Shown: positions 1 through 13,010 of the stretch, piece by piece
How positions within the stretch are numbered: position 1 is the first letter of the stretch
Layout: every line of letters starts with the position of its first letter
DNA from: Nymphaea colorata
Lineage: Eukaryota > Streptophyta > Magnoliopsida > Nymphaeales > Nymphaeaceae
NCBI RefSeq assembly: GCF_008831285.2
Contig: NC_045145.1
Span: 20,600,040 to 20,664,039 of the forward strand
DNA length: 64,000 nt
Direction of reading: 5' to 3'
The notes under the pieces: generated by a model
The model's input: only the letters and a program-made list of their open reading frames with translations
Database searches by the model: none
What the model was told of the DNA's origin: nothing
Program-made: the position numbers and the translations under genes

Positions 1-180
1 TTTATTAAAATTTTGTTTTCATTTTGATTTTTTTCTGTTACTTTGCATATATACATACATATATCCTGTCGTACCCTGGTACCCACATTTTTTAAAGTTG
101 TCGCATGTGACTTAGGAGTACCCTATAAACCATGTCACAGGTACTTTGAACCTAGCATTTTTATACTAGCAGAATATGAT

Positions 181-475
181 ACTACGACACTCGATGCACA
201 TGATATAGTCAACTTTGTGTCAAGTCAATAGAGTTCCTGACATTAACTTTTACTTTTTTGTAATATTGAAGCTTTTTATCATTTAACATTTTAAAACTAA
301 TGTTTTGAAATGCAATTGTACATGATGCTAGAACACTTGATGCACATGACGCAGTCAAATTGGTGTCAAGTCAATAGAGTTCGCTGACTTTTTTTTTTCT
401 TTTTGTGATATCATCGCTTTCTAGCAATTAACATTTTTAAACTAATGTTTTAGGGTTAATGCAATTGCACATGAT
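181..475. repeat. Two-copy tandem repeat, period about 146 bp
   Basis: The stretch beginning ACACTCGATGCACATGA near 187 recurs as ACACTTGATGCACATGA near 333. Both copies run through GTGTCAAGTCAATAGAGTT and end in AACTAATGTTTT followed by a TGCAATTG block. The copies differ by scattered substitutions and a short indel. The repeat probably lies in an intron of the RecG gene, because the next RecG exon was not found between here and the left edge. No coding potential is seen in 1-1000 on either strand. Confidence 0.75.
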
Positions 476-1203
476 CCTACATTTTGTGGAATTTTCTATT
501 ACTTGTAGCATCATAAAAGTTCCACATTCCCCGTTCACTGATAAACCATATTTTGTGGTTCACAAAACATTTTTGAGACACCAATAATCTTCGTGTTTGT
601 CAGTCTCATGCTCAAATTATCAATTTAGACAGCAATACAAAGCAATTAGTTACTAGGCAGATACATCTGAATCACAAGCCAAGACAAAAGCAAATTTATT
701 TGTCCTTAGGTAAACAAGCTGCAGAATCTTGACATCTCAAGATCCCCCAATAAATTTTCCCCCAACAGCACCTATCTGCCCCCCACCCAAAAAAAATGGG
801 AGAAAGACGAACAAAACAATGACAAGACATCTACAAGTATTAAGGATACTTGCTTTATCTGGTGTAAAGCAAATCATTCGACAAAAGATCCAGGAAAGTA
901 AGCAGTCCAGCCAGGGGATTAAGTGGTCCGGTTATGGAGGGACCTTATCATCAAAAACAAAAAATTATTACTGTAAGTGAAGTCGAAAAGAGACACATTA
1001 ACAAAGTGTTAGGAAACCAAAACAAATAGATTTATATAGAAAATTGACAGAAAGAGATTTATTTAGAAATTCAACAGAAATATGAACATAAAGATAGCAA
1101 CATGCAAAACCAGAGGTGACGAAGGTGGCTAATTCACAAACACATTTCAGAATTTCAAGGTACTTGGACAAAATGAAGCCATCAGCTGACCTTCTTATAT
1201 GAC

Positions 1204-2400
1204 CCTTGAGAAAGTTGGAGTTCAAACCCCCCTTAGAAGGATATATGGGAAGCAGCCTCTCCTCTGACTTAAAAGGTCTTGCAAAGGCTTCCTCCTCAAG
1301 CACATCAATGTTGTATTCACGAATTTCAAAATGATCTTTTGCACTCATTGCTTTCACCTAAACAATCAAAAGAAAAGTCTCCTAAAAAGTGGATTCAATT
1401 ATAAATTTGAATGACCATTCATGCTCATTAACTAAACGTAAAAAAGTGAAGACTGTACATTGCAAGCTAACAACCTGAGGCATAACCAAACTAGACCACC
1501 TTCTGCTTAGACAACAGTAAAAGAGAATTTCTTTGGTGAGAATGCCCATGGATGACCAACTGCACTCAAGGAGCATGGAGGTCATAATTATCCAGACAAA
1601 CTCTGAGAATACCCAATGCAACCATGAGCTTGAAGGTTACTGCTTAGCTTAAAAGCATAGACATATTCAAAGATAAAACAAGTTTGAGGGAACAAAACAT
1701 TCTACTTGGAAATTTTCCAACTTGCAAAGGCTGATAGCTTCAGCCAATGAAAAAAGCCCACCAAATACAAAAATCTATAGTAACCATGCTGAGGTTGAAT
1801 CTGTCAAGGAACCTTACCTACAGAAACCTGAGAAGAAATAGTGAAGCAAGAGAGTGGTTGACACCGCCACCAATATCTGTGGTATTTTTTTTTGGTGGGG
1901 GGGGGGGGGGGGGATAATTCATAACAGGCACAGGCTTTGCTGGCAAGTAGCTAACATGCAAAACTGAAAAGGCTGGCTGGATCGTGATGCCATGTTGTAA
2001 CTAACCTAGACATATAGTGTCAGTTGTGTCAACCAGCCCTAAGAAATCAGATAAGAAAAAAAAATGTAGGTAGCATTCTTTAGCCCCCAAAAAAATTGAA
2101 AAGGTTAAGCACTTTGGTGAAACATCAAAAACACCCTAAAGAAGAAAGCAAGAATCCACATTTTCTTAGGACATTTTAGCTAGACATCTCTCTTATCCAG
2201 CAACTCAAAGTTCGTCGGTACAGTTGAAACTTGAAACAAATAGTTGAGAGTCTAAGACAATCTATAAACTCTCTCTCTCTCTTTCTCTCAAGAGAAAAAA
2301 TGAGAAAGAGGAGGACTCAATGGGTGAAAAAGCCAATCGCAGAATGGGACTGATTGAAATCTCTCTCTTGTTCTCTCTCCCTCTATACATACATACATGC

Positions 2401-2436
<36 letters not shown>

Positions 2437-5400
2437 ACATGCACTGGCATGTGACCTCACCACAAGAAAACTGAAAGAGCTAAAAGCCTAAAACTATACC
2501 TTGCCACTAACAGAAACAAAGTCTCCCACTTTATGCTTTGATTGGATGCTTCTAAGAAATAACGGACTTGTGAACCGACGGCCACCAAAAAACTTCTTTA
2601 AATGCAACTGAATCAGTCTTGTACTTTTGCCACTTTGAACTTCAGAGGTTTCTTCCCCATTAGAGATCAAACAACCTACAATTATCTCCAAGAATGAAAG
2701 AGAAGTACCCGCTTTGATTCCCCTAAAAAGGTAAAAGCTAGTACATTATAGATATGATCCTCATTGTGAAAATTGAAAAGGATCTTTTTGTTAATTACCT
2801 AGAAGACAAAATTTTGCCAACAAAAGCGAAGTATTGCCCATCCTCAATTGTACCCTGGCCATTATGAAGATCAGCATATGTTCGGGGAAAGTGCTTTAGT
2901 AGTTTCCGCATCTGTCAGACAACAGGTGATGAAGAATATCAAATTAGCAGTAAGATTTGATCATGTTGCCTGCTTTCAAAAATTTTTACAGTGGCAAGGG
3001 CAAACATATTCTCTGAAGTGAGTCACACAGCGTGCTACATAATTGACAAAAGCTTAAGCTTAATGCAGAAAGCTCAGACATATTTGGATAGGATTCCACT
3101 TGATGACAGATACAATGCTTTACCTTTTAGCAAGGAATAATCAGATCACAAAGTCTTCAATTCCAAGGTATAAGAAAGGTAATAAAAAATAACTTGCACT
3201 TGCACGAACATCTTACCGTGTAAAACCCGTATTTTTCAAGCTGGCGACAATGTCTGGTGCTTATTCCAGGAATGAAATCAACGGGTCTATCAATTATACT
3301 GACAATAGTAGCCTCACAATTTTGTGATTTGTCTCCAGTATCAACCAAAGGCACTGGCTCCATGATAACTTTCTCAGTCTCTCCTTTCACATTTGAGGTA
3401 CAAACCCATTCTGGTTTTCTATTGACACCTTCAGCTGGAATGTGAGGAACTGATGGGAATGAATGTGCCTCTCCCTGGTTCACTGATGATGCAGCTGATG
3501 ATGCAGACACACTAGAAACAGAATTACCAAAATTGTCCCATGTTTTATCTGAATTTTCAGGGCCAATCATATTATCACTCTCCAGCCTTGGTAAACACTC
3601 TTCGCAGCTTTCAGCTGAGAAAAGGTTGCTTTCATGTGAAAGGCTTGGAAACTCACCATAAAGTTCAATAAATGATGTGCTACCCAGCATGATAGAAGGA
3701 AACCTTGAGCAGACCAATGAAATGTCAGATGAATCATCACTATGCCTATGGTCATACTGAACCTTCTCATGCTCCATTAAATCATGTAAGCCATCATAAC
3801 CCAATAAAACAGAAACCTGTAGATGAGAAGCATCTAAGTTGTGAGATATAATCAGTATAAACAGCAATCAAGGGAATTGCCAAATCATCATATACATACC
3901 ATCCCAGGTCTCAAGACAGAAAATACAGAAACACCAGAATGGATGAGAACTGGACGAAATAACCATGCTATCTACATAACCAGTAACAAATGGAAGAAAG
4001 AAGAAAGGACCTATATATATATATGTGTGTGTGTGTGTGTGGGTGCGGGGAGCAAGTGTTGGTGTCAGTGCGGATGTGGCAATTTTCAAAAAAAAAAGGT
4101 GCAAGTGAGCCACAGATTTACATACATACATACATAAGCACGCACACGCACACATACATACATATATATATTACGTTTTAGTCATTATAAACATTTGTAC
4201 TAGGGCTAGTTCAGTCAGGTGTGCATCTAAAATGGTCAGTCATGCCATGTCGGAGCTGCAACAGCCCCAGCACCAGCATCCAACTCATTTCAATGCGGGT
4301 GCAGCAGCTCTTTAGGAGCATCCACATGACATAGCATATATGTATATATATAACAAGTTCTGATTTTTATCAATTATACAATGAAAAAGAATCCCAATTA
4401 TTGATTGCCACACCAGCACCCCCACCCGAGTCATGTCAGCTCAGGTGCAGTAACCTTTTTGAAGGGTTCATGTTACTTAGGCTGCACCACATCTTTCTGG
4501 CAATAGTTTCATCTCACTGTCAAATAAGCTTTTCCACTATTAGATGGTGTGTGACACAAATTCCTCAGTCACAAATTCATCAGAGGACAATCAAACAATA
4601 GATATAGGGCGTACATAGGAACAGAAATCAAATGTCAATATCTTATGATGGATCCTGGATAGAGAAGTTTGGAGTGTTACACTCTAGGACAAGGCAACTT
4701 GTCAGCTTATCCTAATTTTCAGCACATGCAGAATGGAGCTTTGTCCTTGTGACGGCAGAAAAATATCTAACGATGTGCATAACAAATTAAAACTACATGG
4801 CAATTATTCATACCCAACTGAAGTAATAAGTAACTTATTGGCCAACTAAGGACTCCATCTTATCCAAAGGCATGACATCACATTTATAGGTTTTATTATT
4901 TTTCTTTTTGGCTACATTCCCCACAAAGTTAGTTACCTATCACTAATTACAACAGTAAAGACATAAAAAGGGGGGCACTTGTGCTCTATTTCTTTTTTTC
5001 TTGTCATAATCAACGGCAAAAACTTTCTTAGGAAAGAGATTTAAACACTTGTTGAACCAAAAACATTAATTTAAGCAACAAAGAGATGTAAAGTATATCT
5101 TATGCCATATTACAACAGAATAATTCTTGAGAAAACAGTAATGCAATCCCCCCAAGGATTAGAGGAAACAAATCTAGCTACAAGGTGTATTCGTCAAATC
5201 CAGACTCCAAGGAGAAATATATCAGTTCACCCCATTTATTTTGATGGCTGCCAGGTGCATCACATAGCATCCTACCTTGTCAAGGAAATTTGAGCGATCA
5301 AGCATGCTTGCAGTGTCATACTCTTTCACCCCTTCCAAAAGTTTTTTAGCAGACTCGTGCTTTGACCTACGAGACCAGTCCAAAAGCTTCGAATACAAGA

Positions 5401-6358
5401 AACTGTTGAACCTATAGAAATAAAACGTCACTAAATCAGAAACTGAATGCAAAACTTATGCTTTATCAAACAATAATAACTGTGCAGAAGGTAAAGCAAT
5501 TACCTCATATTCCTACCAGATGAATTGCTATATCCGCTTATCGCCTCATAATATATGGCACTTTTCAAGTATTTGTCATTAAAAACCTGCAAAAATATGG
5601 CCAACATATCACATGCAGTTCCACAGATCATTGCTAGACATATAGGCAATCGAACACCAAATTCAGGTGACAGAAAGAGAAGTCAAAGATAAAAATTTAC
5701 ACGTCCAAACAGAAAAGTTCATGTCAACACAACCAAACTATAACTTTTTTGCTCCTTTTTCTGGCACTGGAAATTTTCATTACGAGAGTTTGTGAAATAG
5801 TAAAACAATACTGAAACCCAACTAGGTTACATTAATCACGAAGAGAGAATTAACCATGTTCGCGCGGTTTATTCAACGGACTTTCATAAAGAATCGCCAG
5901 CAAGTGCCTACGAGGCGCCGACTGGCCCAGGGAGGTTCCAGTCCGTTAGTCAACCTCCCTTCAATGGACGAGGGTCAACGTAACAACACAATAGACTAGC
6001 GGGCGCTTCCAGAGTATACCCAATCGACTTAGGCACAATCACGACGATTCCAAACACAACACAGAAATCCCTAGTGACTCACTCTAAACATATACAATCA
6101 CAAAGCTTCGTCTACTTCGAACAGAATGAACCAATTGAATAAAAAACATTCGGCAATCGTTCCCGCGGCATTGCTTAAGCTAACAGTCCATGCATTATAT
6201 CCCGCAACAGTTCTCACGTATGTTAACAAAAGAACGACCGCAACTCTAAGGTAGTAGTCTTGATATTCAGACTGGAAGCGAACAAGAGTTTCAAAAACGA
6301 TATCAACAGAAAAAATCACCATGCTACGAATTTGGGCACGGGAAACTGCGAACGCCAT
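1204..6358 (-). CDS. RECG: RecG-type ATP-dependent DNA helicase, organellar; 5' part only
   Basis: Partial gene. Exons on the minus strand are 6358-6218 (3' end uncertain), 5586-5504, 5411-5276, 3816-3217, 2911-2799, 2722-2500 and 1357-1204. All internal junctions are GT-AG and keep frame. Recognisable family blocks are SVLLGYDGLHDL, GISTRHCRQLEKYGFYT, RKLLKHFPRTYADL, GQYFAFVGKILSSRGIKAG, LHLKKFFGGRRFT, KDHFEIREYNID and LPIYPSKGGL. These cover the plant-specific N-terminal region and the RecG wedge (OB-fold). The helicase motor exons should lie left of position 1. Plant RecG is a branch-migrating helicase that restrains recombination between repeats in mitochondrial and plastid DNA. Exon 1 starts at ATG 6358 (MAFAVSRAQIRS). 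Its donor could be the strong acatac/GTGAGA site at 6217 or an earlier weaker GT near IFS; both keep phase 0. The last exon ends in phase 1 at a weak donor, which fits the family sequence FLKDVI. Confidence 0.88.
1897..1913. repeat. G17 homopolymer run
   Basis: Seventeen consecutive G residues lie in a RecG intron. On the coding (minus) strand this is a C17 run. It could form a G-quadruplex on the plus strand, and its true length may be uncertain in the assembly. Confidence 0.8.
2401..2437. repeat. (AT)n(GT)n microsatellite in RecG intron
   Basis: A short AT dinucleotide run passes directly into about twelve GT repeats, next to CT-rich stretches at 2270-2290 and 2361-2382. A similar AT/GT block occurs near 4013-4040 in the neighbouring intron. 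Confidence 0.85.
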
Positions 6359-7600
6359 CGCTCCCACGTCAACCCTAGTTCAGATGACACAACCGAAGAC
6401 TTGCAATACTATCGCCATGAAAGAGCACATGGTCCTCCCAATCGAGAGGAAGGGGAGCTTAGAGCAGTGGGATTTGAGAAACACTGGAGTTCGGTGTATT
6501 CGGGGGCCAAGCGGGAAAAATGAAAAAGGGAGGGAAAGAAGGACGAGGGGCCGTCGGAGATGAAGATGTACGGTCTCAGTTGTTCGGGAGTAGAGATAGC
6601 GCGCTTTTCTTTCTTTTCGCTGTGCGTGGCGGTGGATGGACTCCACGCTGTAACGGCGTCCCGTTAGCATGCGTCCGAACGAAGTTCCGTTATCTTTCAA
6701 TTGTCGACCGGCCGGAAAAACATTGGGAAAGTTCGCATTCTAAATTATAAAAATATAAATTAAAAAATAGAATTATATGAAAGCATAGGAAAATAATGCT
6801 AAAATCATGAAAATACATAAAGGGGGCGGAGCCAAGCTGCCAAGGGAGGCAGCATGCCCCCTCAAATTTTGAACAAACAAAATTCATTAGTTAAAATTTT
6901 AAAAAATTTGCAACTAAACCTTGTGAAATTTTGGAAAAACCTAATCTGACCCTTGAAAAAATTTTAAGAACACAATTTGATCCCTCTCGAACATAACTTC
7001 TAGTTTTGTCTCTGCCCTTACTTGACCTCCCACTGGCTGATTCTCGTGAGATGAGAATGTTTACAATCACCTCATAAGCTTCTAACTTGGCTTGCAAAAT
7101 GATGGATTATTACTCATTTATTACGTGTTGGTGTCAAAGGCGAAGTGTCCGTAAAATATTCATTTGAAAATAAATAAACCTTGAGGGGCTAGTGTGGGCA
7201 ACTGCCTACACTAACCCATATCATATGATGGGTCGGCCAAGATAACTCTAGGGTTGCAGCAGATGGGTTTAATTTTGGACACAACTTAACAAATTCCTCA
7301 ACGCAGATCTTGACCACTTTGGAACCCAGATAACACCATGAAAAATTCATTGCTGTAAAGTGGCAACGCTAGTTAGGTGACTTTGGACCAATGGTAACAT
7401 TCTCGTTCTGTTTCTAACCATGATAGCTTGGCAACACATAGGGGTCATGTGACAACAGGAACGTTAACATAGTATCCAATGAATCTTTCATAAACATTGA
7501 ATAGATTCGTCAATTTATGACATATATATTTATGGAACACTATATTACAATGTTTCATAAAAAGATTCAAGCAGATTAGTAGATCTTTACGTTTAACATT
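6359..7600. other. Upstream region of the RecG gene, no further gene
   Basis: This stretch holds the presumed 5' leader and promoter of the minus-strand RecG gene, then AT-rich DNA. I see no convincing coding region: the short frames between 6260 and 6750 overlap one another and match no family I know. It includes the dispersed repeat at 6816-7025 and a 3' half-copy of the GTGGCGGAGC-family repeat near 7170-7235 (GTGTGGGCAACTGCCTACAC). Confidence 0.6.
6816..7025 (+). repeat. Dispersed repeat with GGGGCGGAGCCA end
   Basis: The block begins AAGGGGGCGGAGCCAAG and ends with TTTTGTCTCTGCCCTT, a degenerate inverted counterpart. The interior is AT-rich and contains lines shared with copies near 20461 and 31376, such as TTTTGAAAAAT and TTTAGGAACTTTAATT-like strings. 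It is one member of a family repeated about ten times in the window. No clear target-site duplication is visible for this copy. Confidence 0.5.
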
Positions 7601-9407
7601 TAGAGATGTCAACGGATTGGATTCGGATCGGATATCCGTCTGAAATGCCTTTAAAAAATCAGATATGGTAAGCAATTTAACATCCGAATAAGATAATCGG
7701 ATTGGATTCAGATTTAAGAAATAACATCCGATCGGATTCAGATTCGGTTTTAAGTAAATATCCGATCTGATACTTAGCCATTTTATCCGATCGATACGGA
7801 TTCAGATTCGGTTTTAAGTAAATATCTGATCGGATACTTAACCATCTTAACAAGTATATCTGAATCCTGAACCGATATCTGAATCGGAATTACAGCGTGA
7901 TATGCAAATCTGAACCGTGAGTTGATGTCTGAATCCAAAATCTGAATTACAACTTGATATCTGAATTTGAAACGACATCTGAATCTGAACCTTGAGTTGG
8001 TGTCCTCATGTTTTAAGTTCAGACCTATGAATGGTTGGGCAAAAAGTCCAGCCAAACGCACCAACTCAAAGTTATGACATAAAAAACATATAAAAGTCTT
8101 AGGTATTTGAATTATAACACATAATTCACAAACTTAAAAACTAAAACCTTTAAATTGTAGGAAAACAACAAATTGTTCGATATGTGACATTTATCAACAT
8201 TGACATGCTTATAATATCATTTTTCCTCAATTATCAACGTTAACAAAATCAACTCCATATCCCAACTTGTGAGATAAAACTCAAAATGACATTTATAATG
8301 AGTACAACACCTCATGAAAAAATGTTTTCAAAAAATTGGATATGTGAAAAAATAGTTTAAATTAGTTTTGAATAATTAATTCGATGTCTAGATAACACAC
8401 TTAAACTCATTTCTTTAAAATTTTAAGTGAAGCCAAAATATAATTTTTATCTTTTTATTTTGATATATGATAAACTTACGAGTTGTTTTGTTGCAAGAGT
8501 TAAACTGTAGTTTTAAAATTTTAAGTGAAGCCAAAAAAATAATTTTTTTTTTTTTTTTTATGTATACGATAAACTTACGAGTTGCTTTGTTGCAAGACCC
8601 AAACTATAGTTTTGAAATTTTAAGTGAAGCCAAAACATAATTTTTTAATTTTTTAATTTTGTTATATATATGATAAACTTACCAACAGCTGTTTCATATT
8701 AAATATATTTATTTGTGATTAATTTTCATATTTTAAAAAATACTAATTTTATTAAAATTTCTTGATACAAGTTTTTTTATTATATTTTTAATTAAATAGA
8801 TATATTATTTAAGATATCCTATTAGTTGATGCCTTAACAATAATAGTTTGTTTGTTTACACAAAAACATTTAATTAAATACAATAAGAATTATTAATTAA
8901 TTAGTTTTATGTGATATAGTTTTAAATATTTTAAGTTAAATGATGTTCATGGTAACTATTTAACTATTATTATATGCAACTTCATAAAACCATTACTTCT
9001 TAATCAAATTATACCTTCATATATAATTTATATTTCTTTTATATTATAACTTTAAGTTGGTGTGTTTGGTTAGACTTTTTGTTCAACCATTCATAGATTG
9101 CAACTTCAAAACGTGGGGACACCAACTAAAGCTTTTAGGTTCGGATTCAGATATAATTTAAAAGTTGAATTCAGATTCAGATATAACTTAACAGTTGGAT
9201 TCAGATCAGATTCGGATATAACTTTAAAATCGGATTTGAATTCAGGTATAACTTAAAATTCGGATTCGGATGTAGATTTTAAAGTCGGATTCGGATATGG
9301 TATAAACTTCTTCTCATCCGAATCTGAATCTTAATCTGAATCCAAATATATGAATATCCGAAAAATCGGATATGACAAAAGGTAAATCCGATCCGTTGAC
9401 ATCCCTA
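7601..9407. mobile_element. hAT-like non-autonomous foldback element, about 1.8 kb
   Basis: The left end reads TAGAGATGTCAACGGATTGG and the right end, on the opposite strand, reads TAGGGATGTCAACGGATCGG. These are terminal inverted repeats resembling the Ac-type end TAGGGATG. The element is flanked by TTTACATT on the right (9408-9415) and TTTAACATT on the left (7592-7600): an 8-bp target-site duplication with one extra A. Both arms are packed with degenerate GATTCGGAT/GATCGGATA subterminal repeats. Further in, 7985-8070 is an inverted copy of 9055-9140 (GTTGGTGT...ACCAACT). The AT-rich centre has no transposase frame, so it must be mobilised in trans. hAT assignment rests on end sequence and duplication length. 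Confidence 0.8.
8421..8690. repeat. Tandem repeat, about 98 bp x 2.7, inside the foldback element
   Basis: The string TTTTAAGTGAAGCCAAAA occurs at 8421, 8519 and 8618. Each is followed by an A/T-rich run, then GATAAACTTAC and a TTGCAAGA...AAACT-TAG block. Copies differ by a few substitutions and by the length of the T run. The array occupies the loop of the 1.8-kb element. Confidence 0.8.
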
Positions 9408-12400
9408 TTTACATTCCAATGTTTGATAAATCCGTTCAAACTTTCAAACATATTATTGAAATGCCAAGTCATTTTTCTGTTGCCAAACATCCCCTATATG
9501 TTGGTGGCACGTTTGGCTTCTGATTGGATTTACGAGCCTTCAGAAAATCAATTTATCGGGTTCTTGGTAATCATATTTCAGGGTCTCCGAATTCAAGCTC
9601 TATTTTTTGAAATCTGAATTTTGATTCAACCATCATAAGATTGAGATTTAAATGTAATTTGCTTATATCTTTATCAGATCCTTATTGGGCTTGGGCTTGA
9701 ATTTGGTTACAACACGGCACACTGAAGTATGGTTCGATGGCAACGCAATTAAGATTTCACTACCAAATCTGTCGACATGGATTTTAAATCAGGGAGGTAA
9801 TAAGGTATATTCGATCCATTTGCATCCCTGGATGCCATGATTAGCTTCGACATGTAAATATAATTTCAGAGAATAACATGATCACTTCCAAAATGAGCAT
9901 CGGACACAGTAAACTATCCAACGTACTGGTGATTTGTGAGAGGTGAAGCCAAATCCCTTCCTATCCCCATGTCTAAGGTTGCTTCGGAATCTGGGTGGTC
10001 ATACGATACACCATTCAACTTGAGTGTTATAGGTGCCGTCATTTACAATCCAAAATAGTAACACCAATGAAATTGAACCGACGATGTGTAGTCATAATGA
10101 CACTCAGGTCGGCCAGGTATGCTAATCCCCTCCATACAACTATATAATATACTGTACATGTACCCATCAATAGTTTAAAAGTATATTCACCTAAAATGCC
10201 AATGGAATGGCAAGTGGAACCCTTAGAAGGCCACAGCCAATGTTGCATCTTTCACCTCATTGCCAACACATCCAAACCAGGCTATTGGTTTCTACTTATC
10301 GAGAAAAGAAACAAGTTGAAAGTATGGCATGATGTGAATCCATCTAATGGAATTTCACGATCACCAATTTCTTCAGGAGGAATCTGACAGGCACAGGACA
10401 GTGAAAGGTCCCTTATAAACACAGTATCATGTCAATATCTACCTTTCAATTGGCACATAAAGAGATGCTGATCATGGGCTCCTTGTCGTCAGCAATTTGC
10501 TGTTCAAATGGCAATTAAGTCTGTGAAGATACATAGAACTCCATCCCCATTAAGGGCTAGCTTGATGGAGGCAAGACCTGTTCTTTTCTTCGGTATTCCA
10601 ACCTTCAGTTTTTGTCACATAGCATTTGCTCTGCTAGAATCTTTACCTTTTGGTTTCTCCACAAACCAAGTTGGGCAAACGTTTGGCTTGTTTTGAAAAA
10701 ATCTTTTATATGATTAACAAGTCGCGACAAGGAGACCCGCTTCAAATCGTACTGAAGGCTCCAAAGTTGAAGACAGTGCTTTTAATTAGTCTAGAAATGA
10801 AAAGCAACCCAACCCTCTTGGGAAAACAACATGATCCCTCATAAAAGTGGGGATTAGGAAATTAATTAGTCGCAGTTTGTCGGTCATGCGCCGTCATTAG
10901 GAGCCTAATGACGGACGACTCGAACCGGAACCTCTCAAAACTAGGAATGCGGTCTAGTTGGATTTGTATGAACTGAGTTAGGAGGTCCAGAACTGCTTTA
11001 CGATCTCTGATAAATCTTTTATTTCGAGTGTCGAGCATGTCACCTTTTACAGTCTAAAAAACCAGCACCCAACTAAGCCCCTCATGAAACCTTCAATTGG
11101 ATACCTTGTCTATTATGCACCCTCCAGTCTAAGGTATCTTTGCCGCGTCAAGCATAGGCAGTGTCCTTTCGTCATTTGTTTTATTCACTAGTGGCTGGCA
11201 CATGAAAATTAATTAAATTACTTGCTAACTTCGTGAATTGTGCTATATTATAGTCAAACACATGTTCCTAAGTTGGTTCAGCTGCATAAAATTAGTCACA
11301 TAACGTCAGTTGTATGCGCGCTAAGACTAGACATGAAGTCACTTTTTTTTTTCCTTTTTTGTTTCTTTTAGTTCGGATTTTATATGTTAAACACTTCCTC
11401 AGAGATGACTTTTTTTAATGATATTTTAGTTCTTTTTGTGAAAAAATTATATATATGGTCTACAAAAGGTTCCCTTATAATAGAAGGTTACAAGGATTTG
11501 ATTGCGTAGCTTCCTTTTCCGTAGAATAAGGCCAACATATTAGAGCAGCCCAATGAGGCATGTGAGTACCTGAGAAAGGTTGCCTTTGCTTTCCGCATCA
11601 TCGTCTGCCCACTTGGCTAGGAAGATGTCGCATCCCCATCAACTCTGGGCACAAAATTGTGGGACTTTTGAGACCAAATTGGCTCAATAATGGATGTCAC
11701 AAAGAACAAACATGCATTCCACAAAATCATCCAAGGCACGCATTCCGTAAAGATTATAAAACATTGTTTATTGAAAAAGTAAATGAAAAAAATATTGAAC
11801 AGTAACGGGGAAAAGAAATTCTTAGTATATCTAGTATTACCAAAAATATTGATTTCATAATGGTCCTTTGAAAGAACATTAATAACAAGAAGAAAGAACA
11901 CCGATAAGAGCAGAACATTGTTTATAAAAATGTCTATATTCTTATCCTTATATGTGGCAAGAACAACAAGGTTACTTGTATTTTTGCTGATAGCTTCACT
12001 TACATATATTTTATTTATCTGATGTTAAAAATTTCGAGAAAAAGGGAGGAAAATCTCACATGCTAGTTCTGTTAAGAGAGAATGAAAGTGTAAGTCTTCA
12101 ACTGAAGGCATTGATGCAAGGGTTAGTGACTGGCTTGTCTTGGTTTCGAATTCTCGAAGTGTCAACTCTTTATACTACAAAAGGGAAGCTACAAACATAA
12201 AAGTAGAAGTGTAGTGGTGGCGCACCCGAAAACACCAAAAGCCAAATTTGTGTCCTAAAGGGATGAAGGGCTGGTTAAAAGCTTCGGCCTTCTATATAAG
12301 GTTGAGAGTTGGTCGGGTTGGGTCCCATTTTGGATGTATATATATATATATATATAAAAGTTAATTTAAGTTAAAATTAACAATTTATCTGGCCTGAGCC

Positions 12401-12962
12401 CAGCCTCATTTCGACTCGGGCCTGGGCCGGGGGCCGGAAAGCCCGACTGCCCCTGGTGTTCTACGCCCACGCTTGCTTCTAAGGACTATTCTTGCTGCAA
12501 TGGGCCAACCTTCGGCTGCCTATCTGAGGACTCCTTTCATTCTCTCAATCCGCAAGCGGGTGATGGGATGCCAGAAAACGACCCAAACAATAAGAACAAT
12601 AAATAATGGGGACGATAGAAACATATAATAATAATCGTAAGATATAATCAATCATCCCACAATAATGCCGAGAACCTTCGTATATTTAGGGAGGTCGCAG
12701 AGAATCTATCATACAGCTATATGGGGCCAATATATAAATATATAAAGGCCAAGTCAAGATAATGAAAGATCACTGACACATGGTACCACTTGGCTGTGCC
12801 ATCCCAAGCTCACACAACTTTTCCCTTGTCCATTATTCAGACTTTGCTCTCCAAGTAAGAGCCGTGACCCTAGCGAAGTTCGAACTCACAGGCAGCCGTT
12901 GTCCGGTTCCTTCAAATTTTCAGGACCAACGTCCTGGAAGCAAACAGAGAATATCGAATCTC

Positions 12963-12965
<3 letters not shown>

Positions 12966-13007
<42 letters not shown>
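12966..13007. repeat. (GA)n microsatellite
   Basis: A perfect run of about 21 GA dinucleotides in intergenic DNA. Confidence 0.95.

Positions 13008-13010
<3 letters not shown>

Noticed and set aside
1-1000. Search for the next RecG exon
   Set aside because: No sequence resembling the expected continuation was found on the minus strand; the intron must cross the left edge.
8421-8690. Possible CRISPR-like spaced repeats
   Set aside because: The units are contiguous tandem copies of about 98 bp inside a plant transposon, not short repeats with unique spacers.
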